DNA of 64,000 nt from Tetrahymena thermophila SB210 (lineage: Eukaryota; Ciliophora; Oligohymenophorea; Hymenostomatida; Tetrahymenidae). Positions 1 through 11,681 of the stretch are shown here, in pieces. Position 1 is the first letter of the stretch. Each line of letters opens with the position of its first letter. The position numbers were made by a program, and so were the translations under genes. The stretch is taken from contig NW_002476164.1 in the NCBI RefSeq assembly GCF_000189635.1, positions 25,314-89,313 on the forward strand. The letters run 5' to 3'. The notes below the pieces were generated by a model. That model was not told the origin of the DNA. It saw nothing but the letters and a program-made list of their open reading frames with translations, and did not search any database.

Positions 1-1644
1 AATTGCATAAAAAATATGTCTGGATCCTCATAAAGAGATGCAATAACATTCTTAAATAATATAAAGCCCTCATTGACTTGGACTACGGACAGTAATTAGA
101 ATTAAAATTAGTTTTTATTTGATTTGGTTTGGTTTTAGCGATTATAAAGCATCAAGAGCAAAGAAAAACTCAGGAAGCAAAGAATATATTTGATAGAAAA
201 AAGAATAATTAATATTTCGATTATTAAGACTTTTAGCTTGAATAAAAAATCTTTTCTTCTTCCTTTCTGCAATTTTTCTTACAGCCTCTCAAAAATTTCA
301 CCAAATAGAATAAAAGAATTTTTAGAGAAAATTAAAAAAAATTTAAATTTTTAAATTTTGTTCTGCTTTCTTTCAAAATTGTACACTAATTAATTATCTG
401 CCAGAATCAAAGCGATTTTAATTAATCTAGATTTATTCTAAGAATTTTCATATAGATTTTCTTATTAATTTTTATAATTTATCCTATAAAAAGAGATGAA
501 AAACTCACTGTTTGTGGTGATATCCATGGTCAATACTACGACTTATTAAACATATTCTCTCTTAACGGAAACCCTAGTCCTTCCAATCCTTACCTCTTCA
601 ATGGAGATTTCGTTGACAGAGGTTCATTCTCTGTTGAATGTATCCTCACTCTTATTGCTTGGAAGGTTCATAATCCTAACGTTATTCATTTCACTAGAGG
701 TAACCACGAATCTAAAAACATGAACAAGGTAAATAATTAATAACTAACTAGTTTCAAACTTTGCACAATCTAGTTATAAAAATAAATTTATTAATGAAAA
801 ATCATCTTTCTGTGATGAAAATAATATTTGATTTTGGTAATTTAATATATGTTATTTAATTTTAATAATAGATGTATGGATTTGAAGGAGAAGTTATTCA
901 TAAATATGATAGCAAGACTATGGAATTCTTCTCAGACTTCTTCTAAAATCTTCCTTTGTGCTATGTTTTGAACAAAAAGGTTATGGTTAATCATGGTGGT
1001 CTTTTCAGTAATGACGGTGTCACCCTTGAAGATATTCGTGCTATTGATAGATACTAAGAACCTCCTGATACTGGCCTTATGACTGGTAACATTTAAAATT
1101 AATATATAATATAAAACGAATATATCAAATTAACATTCACTTTTTACTCAATCTTAAATTATTTAATTAACAGATTTATTATGGAGTGATCCCGTCAAGC
1201 AAAACGGTAGACATCCTTCTAAGAGAGGTATCTCTATTGGTTTTGGCCCAGATGTTGCATAAAAATTCCTTGCTGATAATAAATTAGGTAAAAAAAGCTT
1301 ATTTATTATAAATTATTATTTTTATTAACTTACTTTTTTTTAGAATTATTGGTTCGTAGTCATGAAATGAAAGAAAATGGTTATGAAATCGAAGCCGATG
1401 GTAAGGTTATCACAGTTTTCTCAGCTCCTAACTATTGCGATTAAATGGGTAACAAGGGTGCTTATATAATCTTCAAAGGAAGCGACATGAAGCCAGACAT
1501 TAAAACTTTTTCAGCTGTGGTAATAAATTTATAATTAATATTTTATAAGTAAATAAATAAATAAATAACAATTATAATAATAATTAGGAACATCCTAAAG
1601 TTCCTCCTATGGCCTACTCAAGAAATTTCTTAAACTTGTTTTGA
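1..1644 (+). CDS. PPP5C: Serine/threonine protein phosphatase 5 (PP5), 3' part
   Basis: This is the C-terminal catalytic part of PP5, a PPP-family metallophosphatase that removes phosphate from Ser/Thr and in other eukaryotes works with Hsp90 through an N-terminal TPR domain (outside this window). I place exons at 1-91, 494-728, 872-1085, 1174-1287, 1344-1519 and 1588-1644, with all phases consistent and all introns GT...AG. Visible motifs are GDIHG (511-525), GDFVDRG (604-624), GNHE (700-711), DLLWSDP after the third intron, RSHE, and SAPNYCDQMGNK, all standard for the two-metal PPP centre. The first exon ([17 protein letters not shown]) matches the PP5 linker before the catalytic domain, which separates PP5 from PP1 and PP2A. 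The end [11 protein letters not shown] followed by TGA matches the PP5 C-terminus. Several TAA/TAG codons are read as Gln. Intron 1 (92-493) is the longest. The family assignment is very secure; exact splice sites are inferred. Confidence 0.95.
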
Positions 1645-4100
1645 TAAAAACAGCCTTAATCTATTTATAAATAAATTAATTACATGGATAATAAATTAAT
1701 TAACGTGTTACCTTTATAATATTTGTAAAATATATTCTAATTATTTGTAACTATCTCTCTATAAAAGGATTCACTTTATTTAGCATTTTTCTGGATTTTT
1801 ATCAAAATAAAATAAAAAAAATACTCAACTATTATTATATTTTTCTTATTGGTTTTTAACAAGTTAAATTTTATTTTCTAAAAAAAATAAATGATAAAAA
1901 ATGATTTTTAAAAAAATCAGCAATGTAAATATAAATAAATATTTTATTTAACACAAAATATTTAAAAATTTACTATTTTTAGAAGTTAACAAACAATTGT
2001 TTGGAAATTTATTTAAAAATTTGTTATTAAAGCATTCTAAATTTACAGAAAATTAATTTTATATTTGTTTCAATATAATATAAATATATACTCTCATTTT
2101 AATATGTAAATATCCTACTTCCACCTTCTTATAGTTAGTTAGTTATTTAGTTATTAATAAAAAGAATTAAATAAATGATATAAATTTGATAATTTACTTT
2201 TTTGGTAAACAGAAGCCATTTTAAGTAAATCTAATAATAATTTTACTTAACTTATATTACATCAAAACTAAAACATTTATTTAAAATTCTTCAATATCTT
2301 TGAAATTATCAAGAATCATAATCATTCTTGCTAGTAAAATAAACAAGAAAATTTTTTATTACAAATAGTATATTATCTAACTTTATATGTATATATTTTA
2401 TTTATTTATTTATATATTAAATGCTTTAAAGTTAAAGTAATTGTAAAAATATGTAGTGAAAATTATGGATTAAAAAATAAAATAAAATAAAACAAAAAAA
2501 TATTAAGAAAAAAGATATGAATGGATTTTGACTTTAAAGTTAATGTATAAAAAAGAATAGTATAAATTCATGGTATGTAAAAAAAATTTACTTTTTTAAT
2601 TAATATCGTAAAGCAGATTAACTAAAAAATGTAGAGTGAGTCTTAAGATTACTTAACAATCTAATTATTTGATTATCAAATCAATTTTTATTATAAATCT
2701 AAAAAAAGTATATGGTAATATTATTGAAATGAAATTTGTTTTTGATCAATTAATATTAAATATTAGTAAAATCGCTTTGTGGTTATCGAACTATACTTAA
2801 AAAGTAAAAATTATTATTAAATTCACAAATTAAGTTTAATAGAGATTTTATTGATTTGTAATTAATTGATTTGAAACATGTAATATACTAGAAGGAGATA
2901 ATTAATTATTTATATCAAACAGATAGTAAACAACAATAAACTAGAACTATCCAAAATAGATTTAATTGTTTGTTTTGTCTGTCTAAATTTATAAGATAAA
3001 TAATTTACTTTATTCTAATGTGGTTTTGAGTCCAAAAAATCATATTATAAATTAATCTTAAAAAATAATAAGTTTAAATACATTAAATAGTATTTAATTT
3101 ATATACTAAATAAATAAATAACAATTTTTTAGTTTACATTATTTATAATGATCGAATTTTATTACATTTAAGAGTTTTTTTGGAGGGCAACTTCAAGCTT
3201 TATTACTACATCATTTTTTATTAACTAGTACTAACATTTTAAAAATAAGCTCGTCATGATTAAGCAAATAAAATCTATTTGCATAGACATATTTCAAAAT
3301 CAGTTAAAAAATTTTCATCCACATATCTGATTACATTATTAAGTTTGAATATTTATAATACCATTTTTGTGATTTATTTATTAATAATATTAAAACTTTT
3401 CAAACAAGTTTAGTGATTTTACTAAATAAATCATAAGAAATAAAATATGAATTGAATATATATTTAAAAAAATTAAGCAAATTCTATTTTATTTAACACA
3501 ATCAAGGAAAATCTATTTTATTTAATAAATTATCAAATGAATTCTAAATAATATATTTATGATTGATTGATTGATATTTCATCTAAAATTTAGTTTAATA
3601 TCATAAATTTATATTGAAAAGACTATTACTTTTTTAGTTTATTTGGAGGGGGGTTTAGATATTTATTTTTTACAATAAACTCTATTTTTATTTACTTTTT
3701 TTTGTATTTTCAATTTTATTAAAGAAAATTATTATTAATAATATAGTTTTTTCAGCTTGTTTAAAGCAGCTGAATTTTTTGATGCTCTAATTTTAAAAGG
3801 GTTTAATACATTTTTTATTTCTAGCTATAATTTTTTAAGGTATTATTTAATATGTATCTATTTATTGTTTTAATTAAATAACCAATCAAATCGATATGAT
3901 TAACTTAGATTTAAATAATGCTCATCACTTAATCGATTCTTACAAAATCTGACTAATAACGATATTTCTAAAAGTTAAGTCATTTCTTTTATTGCTTATT
4001 AAATACTGTTCAAAAACAGTCTTTAAACTTTATAAAAAATATAAAAATAACAACTAAATATTTAAAAAGAATCTAAAGCCAACCTTTAAATAATAAGACT
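1645..4100. other. Intergenic, AT-rich, no gene seen
   Basis: About 2.5 kb of low-complexity AT-rich sequence between two plus-strand genes. TGA occurs often in all frames and I see no conserved motif or tRNA-like fold. It should contain the 3' end signals of PP5 and the promoter of the SLC35-like gene, but I cannot point to a specific element. Confidence 0.6.
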
Positions 4101-5683
4101 ATGACTAAATCAACTGAAAACCCTGACACTTGTTGCTAATAATAAGAATTATAGGCTTTACCTACACTAAGTACTCAGAAAACTTCAACTCTTGCTTTAC
4201 AACAAACTACTTTAAATGATCAAGAAGAAAAAAACTCTCAAACTTAGTAAAGCAATATCACCTTATTTAGACCATGGTGGGCTTATCTCTTCGTGGCTGG
4301 ATACATTTTCTTAGGAGGAATTGACACAGCTGTCTATAAATACTAAAATTCAACTGTAGTTGATGGATAAAAGTTTACTCATGCCTTCATTCAAGTAATT
4401 TATCAATCTTAAGTATCTTTTAGTTATTTAAATAAATACCTTAAATTAAATAGAATTACATTATGTTTCTTGGAATGTCTTTGAATTTAGTCATGTATTT
4501 TTACAACAAATACACTGGAAAAATTAACTTAGAAATTGACCCTAGTAAAAAGAATATGGATACCTTAAAATCAACCATGATATTAAATATCCCTGCATTT
4601 TTGGACATGATAGGTTCTTTGTTGCAGCTATTTGCCTTGAATTTCATAGACAACAGCATTTATATGATGATCAGAGGAGGATCTATTATCTTTGCTTGCG
4701 TGTTCACTAAGCTGTTTTTTAAGAGAAAGTTACTAAATTACAGATACTTTGGTATATTCTTTGTATTTGTTGGCTTGTTTATTGTAGGTCTTTCATCTTT
4801 CTTGAACACTAAAGGTAAGAGCCAATCTGACATTTAAATGTAAATCATTTCTATGGTCTTACTCCTTCTTGGTATTATTTCTGATGGTGCCTAATATACT
4901 ACTGAAGAATATGTCTATAGTAAATTTAATGTTCACCCATAATTTATGCTTGGTCTTTAGGCGTAATTTTATTTATAGTTTTAAATTTATTTATTTATTT
5001 GATTGATTTCCAAATTTATTATCTTATTTGAAGTTAAAAAAATCCATAAAATTTATTTGAATTTATTTATGAATTTCAATTATGATTAATCATTTTATTT
5101 AAAGAATACTTTTATTCTCTTAATTGTTTTAAATTTTGTATCATTCATTTTTATATAATTAAAAAATAAATATTGTTAATTAAATAGATTTTATGGTTCA
5201 CTTTAATAAATGGTTTTGGTCGCTATTGCATGCCATGTATAATGTCCCTTCCCTAATAATGAAGGATGCTCAAAAATTTACGGAGTTTATTGGTTAGAAA
5301 GTATTACCATGTACTTTAGAGAAATAGGTAAAGATGATGCTCTTTTGGCTATGTGTATTATTGGTATATTTACTAAGTAAATATATAATCTTTGCGGAAC
5401 TTCAATTACCTATTACTTCTCAAGTGTTACAAGAACTGTTTCTGGAGCATTAAGAACTCTTGTAGTTTGGGTTATTTCCCTAATAGTTACTGCTACCAGT
5501 TCAAGAAAATGGGAAACTCTTGATCCTATTTCAAATGTAGTTAAAACTATTGGTTTCCTTGTATTAGTTTTTGGTAATCTAAGTTATAATGGAATTATCA
5601 AAATACCTGGATTCCCAAGAGAATAAGACTTACCAAAACCAGCTGCATTAACAACGTAATTAAATTCAATCTAAAGTATTTGA
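4101..5683 (+). CDS. SLC35F6-like EamA/DMT-superfamily membrane transporter
   Basis: Three exons (4101-4394, 4454-4962, 5188-5683; introns 4395-4453 and 4963-5187) encode 432 residues. The protein is a multi-spanning (about 10 helices) drug/metabolite transporter of the SLC35F6 type, found in other eukaryotes on lysosomal or other internal membranes; the substrate is not settled. The diagnostic stretch is exon 2, with DMIGSLLQLFALNFIDNSIY followed by MMIRGGSIIFACVFTKLFF, which lines up with the SLC35F6 helix 3-4 region (conserved RG pair, then a helix and a short basic loop KRKLL). The N-terminal ~55 residues are a hydrophilic Gln/Thr-rich tail. The start at 4101 follows an A-rich leader and is the first Met in the open frame. 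The last exon holds helices 7-10 and a short tail ending in TGA. Family confident; substrate unknown. Confidence 0.85.
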
Positions 5684-6196
5684 CTCATAAAAATAATTTA
5701 TTGCATTTAAAATAGTGTAAAGACAGAAGAGGCATAAATTTTGAAAATCTCTCCCTTAAAAATTTAATCTTAAGAATCTTAATGAAGTTATTTATTAAAT
5801 TTCTAAACTAAATAATTATAATTATACTAATTAGTAATTGATTACAAACATACCACTAATAATAATAACAACTCAAAATACTTTTCTTAACTATCTAAAT
5901 AATATTCTCTTTATAAATTTATATAAATATATATGTATTTATATGTGCGTAAGTTTAATTATCTTTAATCACCTTTTTCTCATTACCATTTTTTTATTTT
6001 TATCAAAAACATAAAATATGTATTAGCTCTTTTTTTAACTTATCCCCTTAATACTTATTTTATTTAAAATTCTATATTTCTTAGAATTAATACATATTTC
6101 TTTAACCCATTCTTCAAAATAAAAATAGATAATAGATAAAATATTAATAATTCTTAAAAAATTTATACTTTATATTTGTCACTCATATTTAAATGC
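5684..6196. other. Convergent intergenic spacer
   Basis: AT-rich spacer between the plus-strand SLC35F6-like gene and a minus-strand orphan that ends at 6197. Both genes terminate into it. I see no open frame or structured element. Confidence 0.55.
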
Positions 6197-7603
6197 TCAT
6201 AAAACATTATATTTTTTAACAAATTTTTCAGCTTCTAAAAAATATTCATATTATGACATGTCATATAATTCCATTTATCTTAAAGTTTAACTTTACTCAC
6301 TTTACAATTTACTTAAATCCCTATATACTGAAATAGAATCAATAATCTCTTGCTCAATTTAATATTTTATTATATTAATTATTGCTATAATATCATCTTT
6401 AAAATATTTTAATATTACAAATTCTTCAACAAGCATATCGCAATCAAACCCATCCGTTGTCTTTAACTTAAGTTAAGATGTTGAAACTTTAAATTCGTCT
6501 TCAAAATTTTTATTTTTATTGTTTATTTTTTTAAGAGATTTGATAATTGAATCAATTTAAAATTTGCTAAACTACCTTCTCTATTCAAGCTCTACATGCT
6601 CTCTCCAACCATTTCTTTTGAGCAGTGTTTTATAATTTTCAATTGGACCATGTATAATTTCAATCACACTTTCCGAAAGAGTGTACTATGCCAAAGACTT
6701 TTTGTCCAAACCTTCAACGCAACTGAAAACTGCATAATTATAATATTGTTCTTCTTTTACCACACTTTCAATAATGAATGGTAACTCATTGTTTATAAAG
6801 TTTTAAAATTCTAAGTATTTAAGTTGTTTTGTAATATTATCATCTTAATTCTTTTGTTATTAATATAATTGTAATTATTTTTAAAGACTTTCTAGCTATA
6901 AAGAATACTCATAAAATTCTATATCTTGCATAGATTGCATCATGTTTATGATGAATTAATAATCTAACTAAATGAATGTAGGAGTACAATCAAAGTTTAA
7001 GTGAAGTAAGTTTTTTTATAAATTATGGTTAACAAAAATAAGAGGCTTTATTGAATTCCAAATTTAAGCAGTTTATGATTCATATAAATAATCATTATTT
7101 CTTGCTATTTCTATTAAAATATCACCATTTATAAAAAAACACAAATAATCTTTTAGCGGATGTTCAATCGAGAACAACATTTATTTATCTACTACCTAAA
7201 CTTGTTTAGTATTTTTTTATGTCACATTTAATTATTCTTTCAACTCTTACTTCTTAATCTTCTTTTTGATTTTTACTTTCTTTTAACAAAATTAAGTAGA
7301 ATCTGATGATATCATTTGATTTAAACTAATTATTTAATTATTATTAATTACTAATTTGCATGATAGATATACAGTATTAATTAATTAGTAAATTCCTTAT
7401 TGAAAATTATTTACTAATTTCTCTATACCAAAGAAACTTTATTTATCTATCAATCTATATGTGAATTCAAGAATCTTTTGAATATTTTTTTTCAATCTAA
7501 TTCATCAAATCTGATAAAAGCTTAAAAGTTACATTTAGTTCATAAAAAATAAAACTCGATTCAGTAAAATATCTTATCTTTCTTTCTTTCTTTCTTTTAA
7601 TGA
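6197..7603 (-). CDS. Orphan protein, about 468 residues, one apparent frameshift, 5' end unresolved
   Basis: I do not recognise this protein. A TGA-free minus-strand frame runs from about 7499 to the TGA at 6197-6199 (about 430 codons). Its upstream end runs directly out of another coding-looking frame (7603 to about 7480, reading TESSFIFYELNVTFKLLSDL), and the two are joined by a run of eight A on the coding strand (7485-7492); one A fewer would make a single frame. The product is hydrophilic and rich in Lys, Gln, Ile and Asp, with probable coiled coil where the sequence reads EYSLQLESLQKQLQLYQQKN. No membrane helix, signal peptide or catalytic motif is evident. The 5' side at 7603-7604 looks like an intron acceptor (TTTAG), so an upstream exon is likely; one candidate begins with an ATG at 8071-8073. 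Being open for over 1.3 kb strongly supports a real gene. Confidence 0.6.
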
Positions 7604-8310
7604 CTAAATTAAAAAACTTTAACAATTATCAATGAATTTTCAAAAATAATTAACAAAATATCCAAATATTAATAAATTTAATCTATCATCAATGTATCTT
7701 AAAATTAATAATATTTTTTTATAATAATAATTCAGAAAATATAAAAATTTCAAAAATAAATATAAAATATCCAGTATATTTTTTAATTTATTTTATTAAG
7801 GTTACTATTGAATTATAATATTTAGATTTAATTTATAAAGTAATATATTTTAAACAAAAATAAATCAAATATAAATAAATAATGCAGATATATATTCAAT
7901 GTTATCTATTATTTTGTTTTATTTGATAATTACCTATTATAAATTTCATATTTACTTTTTAATTTTGTCTATCCTAACTAAATTCTTAGAAATTTTTCTC
8001 ACTAATTGTACGTACAGTTATTGTTTTTGAATTTAGGATAATCATTAACAAAAGATTACATTATTTATTTCATATTATTTATTACTAAAATTGAAATACC
8101 TTACTAATAATTTGGATTTATCTTTGAAAATATAAATGCACAGCAAGTTCTTTTAACTAATGAATTAACAAGCTAAAGTATAAAAAATTGTATTACTATT
8201 ATTATAATTATTATTACTAGTTTTGATATTATTATTCAATTAAAAAACTATTATTCATTTTAACATTTTTTATTTTATTTGCTTAAAATAAATAGAGACT
8301 GACTGCAGTT
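7604..8310. other. Intergenic or 5' intron region
   Basis: AT-rich stretch upstream of the orphan gene and downstream of the next minus-strand gene. It holds a possible small first exon (minus strand, ATG at 8071-8073, GT donor near 8015). A short tetranucleotide repeat (CTTT)n lies just outside it at about 7577-7597, inside the neighbouring exon. Confidence 0.4.
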
Positions 8311-8835
8311 TCAGTAGTTGCTTTAAACAGTGCCTCCTGACAAAAATGCATTATAATTAGGTTATTCTGGAAAAAATCTCTATACAAGTTTCATAAGGAA
8401 AGCATAAATGTACATGAATATCCAGACAACGTAAACATAAGCGCAAACCATCAAGAATAACTGTAATTCTTTGCATTCTGTGGGCTTAGACCAGAAATGT
8501 TTGGATATTCCATAGATCATAGATGTGAAGTGAAAGATTACTAGAGAGCCATAGAAAATATACATTTATATTGTTACACAAACTGCACCACATCTATTCA
8601 AGAAAGTGTATATTGATGGAACTTTGCTTAGAAAGTATCCAATTAAAAGAATCAAACAAATTGCTAAATTGCCGTAAAGTACCCAATTAAGAAACATTTC
8701 TTTGGAATCATCTACACAAGTATCGTTTTCATATACTTTTTTAGTACAATAAGCAAAGACAAAGAAAATAAAATTCTACATCTTCACTATTTTGTTAACA
8801 TCTAATTTGCTATGATCGTGATCATCACCTAACAT
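8311..8835 (-). CDS. Small four-helix membrane protein, function unknown
   Basis: A single exon of 175 codons (174 residues) runs from the ATG at 8833-8835 to the TGA at 8311-8313. It begins with a hydrophilic, His/Asp-rich leader (MLGDDHDHSKLDVNKIVKM) and then shows four hydrophobic segments at about residues 20-33, 55-75, 90-112 and 130-155, with a short polar tail. Cysteines occur between the helices. TAA and TAG are used for Gln at several places, including before two internal Met codons, so the reading frame is longer than a standard-code scan would show. The layout resembles small tetraspan proteins of ER or other internal membranes, but I see no family signature. It follows the minus-strand orphan gene with no sign of shared transcription. 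Confidence 0.75.
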
Positions 8836-10413
8836 TTTTATCTTCCTAAACTAATTTATTAAATGTTTTTATAATCCACTAACTTTTTTGAGTACTTTTG
8901 TTTAATATCTTATTGCTTTGCAAAGACTTTTTTATATTATTCAGCTGTTTGTTTATCTAAAACTGAAGTTTCTTTTCTATGAGGTTTAGAAAACTTATAC
9001 TTGCTTGACTATTTTATATGTTTATTCCTCTTCTATTTTAATAAATATATATTTTTTATAAATTTATTTCTGAATTTTTTATCGTTTCACTCAATTATTT
9101 CTTAATAAAATAAATAAATAGCAATCAATCGCTTATGAAATTTTAATAATATAATTAGTGAGTGAGTGAGTGACTTAACCTTTCCTTTTTAATAAAAATT
9201 TAATTGTTTTTTAATATCTGTTTGAAGAAGATTCCTTAACTAGTCAATTTGCTAAAATAAAAAATAATCTACTTTTCATTTTCTATTTTAAATATTTTAA
9301 ATAGATATTACTCGTTATCTTGTAATAGAAAATGATCAAACCTTAAAATGAAAAACCTCCCTTCATCAAGAATAATTTCCCTTTTTTGGCTAAAGAAAAT
9401 AAATAAATAAAAGTAAAATATTGAAATTTTATTTTACTGAAGTAAATTTTATTCAAATTTAATGACCCTAATTTTTTAAATTAATTATATTATGAAACAA
9501 TTTTTTATATTTTAACAATTTTAAATTTAAAAATAAAATAAAATAAATTTTCTTCAGATTGTGTAAAATGAATACATTTTATTTATTAAATTTAATTTAA
9601 TTTATAAATAATCATAATCAATGATTAAAAAAAATGTTAATTTTTACAAACTTATCATTTTTAAAAATATAATTTTAAATCTATTATTTTTCATTAATAT
9701 TATTTTAGAGTTCAATTGTTAATTTCTTTAAATTTAAATATAATTAATATTATTAAATTTTAAACTCTTTAATTATTTTATCTATCTTTTTCGAAAGCAA
9801 TAAATACTAATAATAACAATAAAAAAATGTCTACTTTATAGACAGCTGATAATTAGAATATTTGAACCACATCAAGTGGTATAAAAATATTACAATAATA
9901 GAATAAAATTTTATGTAAGATATCTCTTCTTTTAGATTTTTTTTGTTTTGAAAAAATAGAATAAAATCTTATATTGTTTTTTTTATTTATTGACTAAACT
10001 AAATTATAAAAAATTGAAGAATGATTTTCTAAACTTACTTTGAGATAAAAGCCCTTAAAATATTTATTTTTAAAACTTAATCTAATTTAAAGAATCAAAA
10101 AATTCTTTGAAAATCCATCAAAATTTTATCAGAAATTAAATTGGATTTCATTCCTTTATTAAAACAATACAATTTGTTTTTAAAATTTGATTAAAGAAAA
10201 TTCTGTTTTTTTCTATTTAACTATCTATTATTCTTAATCGTGATATATAGAGTCTAAAAGAATTGAAATTGACTTAAATTTCAAAATAAGTATTACTAAA
10301 ATATAAAGATATTTGGAATTTTGCATTTAATTTTTTTATTAAAAGCAATGCATGATATATAAAGTATAAAAAATTAAAATATTATTTAGATTTATTATTA
10401 TTTTATTTGCCTT
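8836..10413. other. Intergenic, AT-rich, no gene seen
   Basis: About 1.6 kb of AT-rich sequence with dense TGA in all frames. A short (GTGA)n tract lies near 9159-9174. The 5' leader of the four-helix protein gene must lie at its left end. Nothing else stands out. Confidence 0.55.
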
Positions 10414-10602
10414 TCACTAAGGATTGAAACCTTTTGATCTTAAACATTCTTTATGAGCTTCGATAAAATCTTTACAGTTTTCTTCGCCATTATTAAAAAC
10501 GCAAGCATCTCTAAGCTTCTTAGTTTCAGGGCAAGCACAACAAGGCTTTAACTTCTTTTCTGCAGTGCCAGCTTAAGTATTAACAGGAGCTTGGGTGTTC
10601 AT
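10414..10602 (-). CDS. COX17: COX17, copper chaperone for cytochrome c oxidase
   Basis: A 62-residue protein on one exon, from the ATG at 10600-10602 to the TGA at 10414-10416. COX17 carries Cu(I) in the mitochondrial intermembrane space and hands it to SCO1 and COX11 for assembly of cytochrome c oxidase. All hallmark residues are present: [10 protein letters not shown] gives the Cys-Cys-x-Cys copper site (Cys21, Cys22, Cys24), and two CX9C pairs (Cys24/Cys34 and Cys43/Cys53) form the twin disulfide helical hairpin. The segment [12 protein letters not shown] matches the C-terminal helix of the family. The first ~15 residues are a flexible leader; import is expected through the MIA40 pathway, with no cleaved presequence, as usual. 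Length equals that of fungal and animal COX17. One TAA and one TAG are read as Gln. Confidence 0.97.
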
Positions 10603-11681
10603 TTGCAATAATTACTAAAGTTTTTGTAAATTAAAATTTTTTTGGAATGATAATAAATATCTGAATTGTTTTTATTAATTAAATTATTAATAAAAATGTA
10701 TGCTTATGAAATTAATATAATATCTTCAATATTAAATATAATAGAATCACTAAATACTTATTAGATAATAATTTACTTGACAAATATTTTCTCAAAATAT
10801 TCTTTTGATCTAGAAACCTTCTTTTTAATTTTTTGTATATCTAATCAAAATATAGTAATAACTGCTTATTCATCATAATTCAATTCTTACTCATCTTTAT
10901 ATATTTACTTTTTTTCTAGATTTATTTTTAATTCAGTGAATACAAATTATTATGTAGCCAGCCAATTCCAAAAAGATCGAAATAGGTTTTCAAAAATTAT
11001 CACAAATTTATGAAAATAATTATGTGATTTTATTATATGTAATACGTTTCATTTTTAATATTTTATTCTCTATTTAAAATTATATTTAATACAAAAATAA
11101 ACAATTTATTTGTTTAAAAAATTAATAAAATCAAAATATTAAAAAAATTTAATTAATTTTATAATATTTATACTCTTTTGGAAAAATATTTAAAACTTAA
11201 AAAGATCCAAGTTTAATTCAGTCAAATTCACTGTTTAAAAGCTCAAGTCTTTTCTAAGTATTTTGCAAAAACAAAAAAAGTTACAATATAAATTTTATTA
11301 GATATGATTTATTAATATAATGATGATATATTTTATTAAAATTATAAATGTGACTTAAAACTTATTAACCAAATCAAATGAGTTTAAGAAGCAATTAAAT
11401 TATAATTCTAATCCTTAAAGAAAGATTAAAATACTTTAGAAACTTAAATATGTTTTTAATTATATAGAAAGATATTCTATGAGTCTTATTTTTATTATTT
11501 TAATTTTATATGATAGTTGTAATATACAAATATGAAAAAGTAGTTCATATTGTCTATAATTTAGTTTGAAAAATCTTGTTTTTATTAGTATTATTGGAAA
11601 TAATTAATTTGGTAGGTGTAAACTAGTTTTATATATTGAATTTTAATTAAATTTAATTATTAGTTTTTAGATAAATTTCAT
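10603..11681. other. Intergenic, AT-rich, no gene seen
   Basis: About 1.1 kb between COX17 and the next minus-strand gene. It should include the COX17 promoter at its left end. No open frame or structured element was recognised. Confidence 0.55.

Noticed and set aside
6596..6784. Plus-strand 62-codon open frame
   Set aside because: It lies antisense to the coding-looking minus-strand orphan frame (6197-7603) and has no features of its own.
8015..8073. First exon of the frameshifted orphan gene (ATG at 8071-8073)
   Set aside because: The codons look plausible, but the downstream connection is unproven and other exons could lie between; not reported as a feature.
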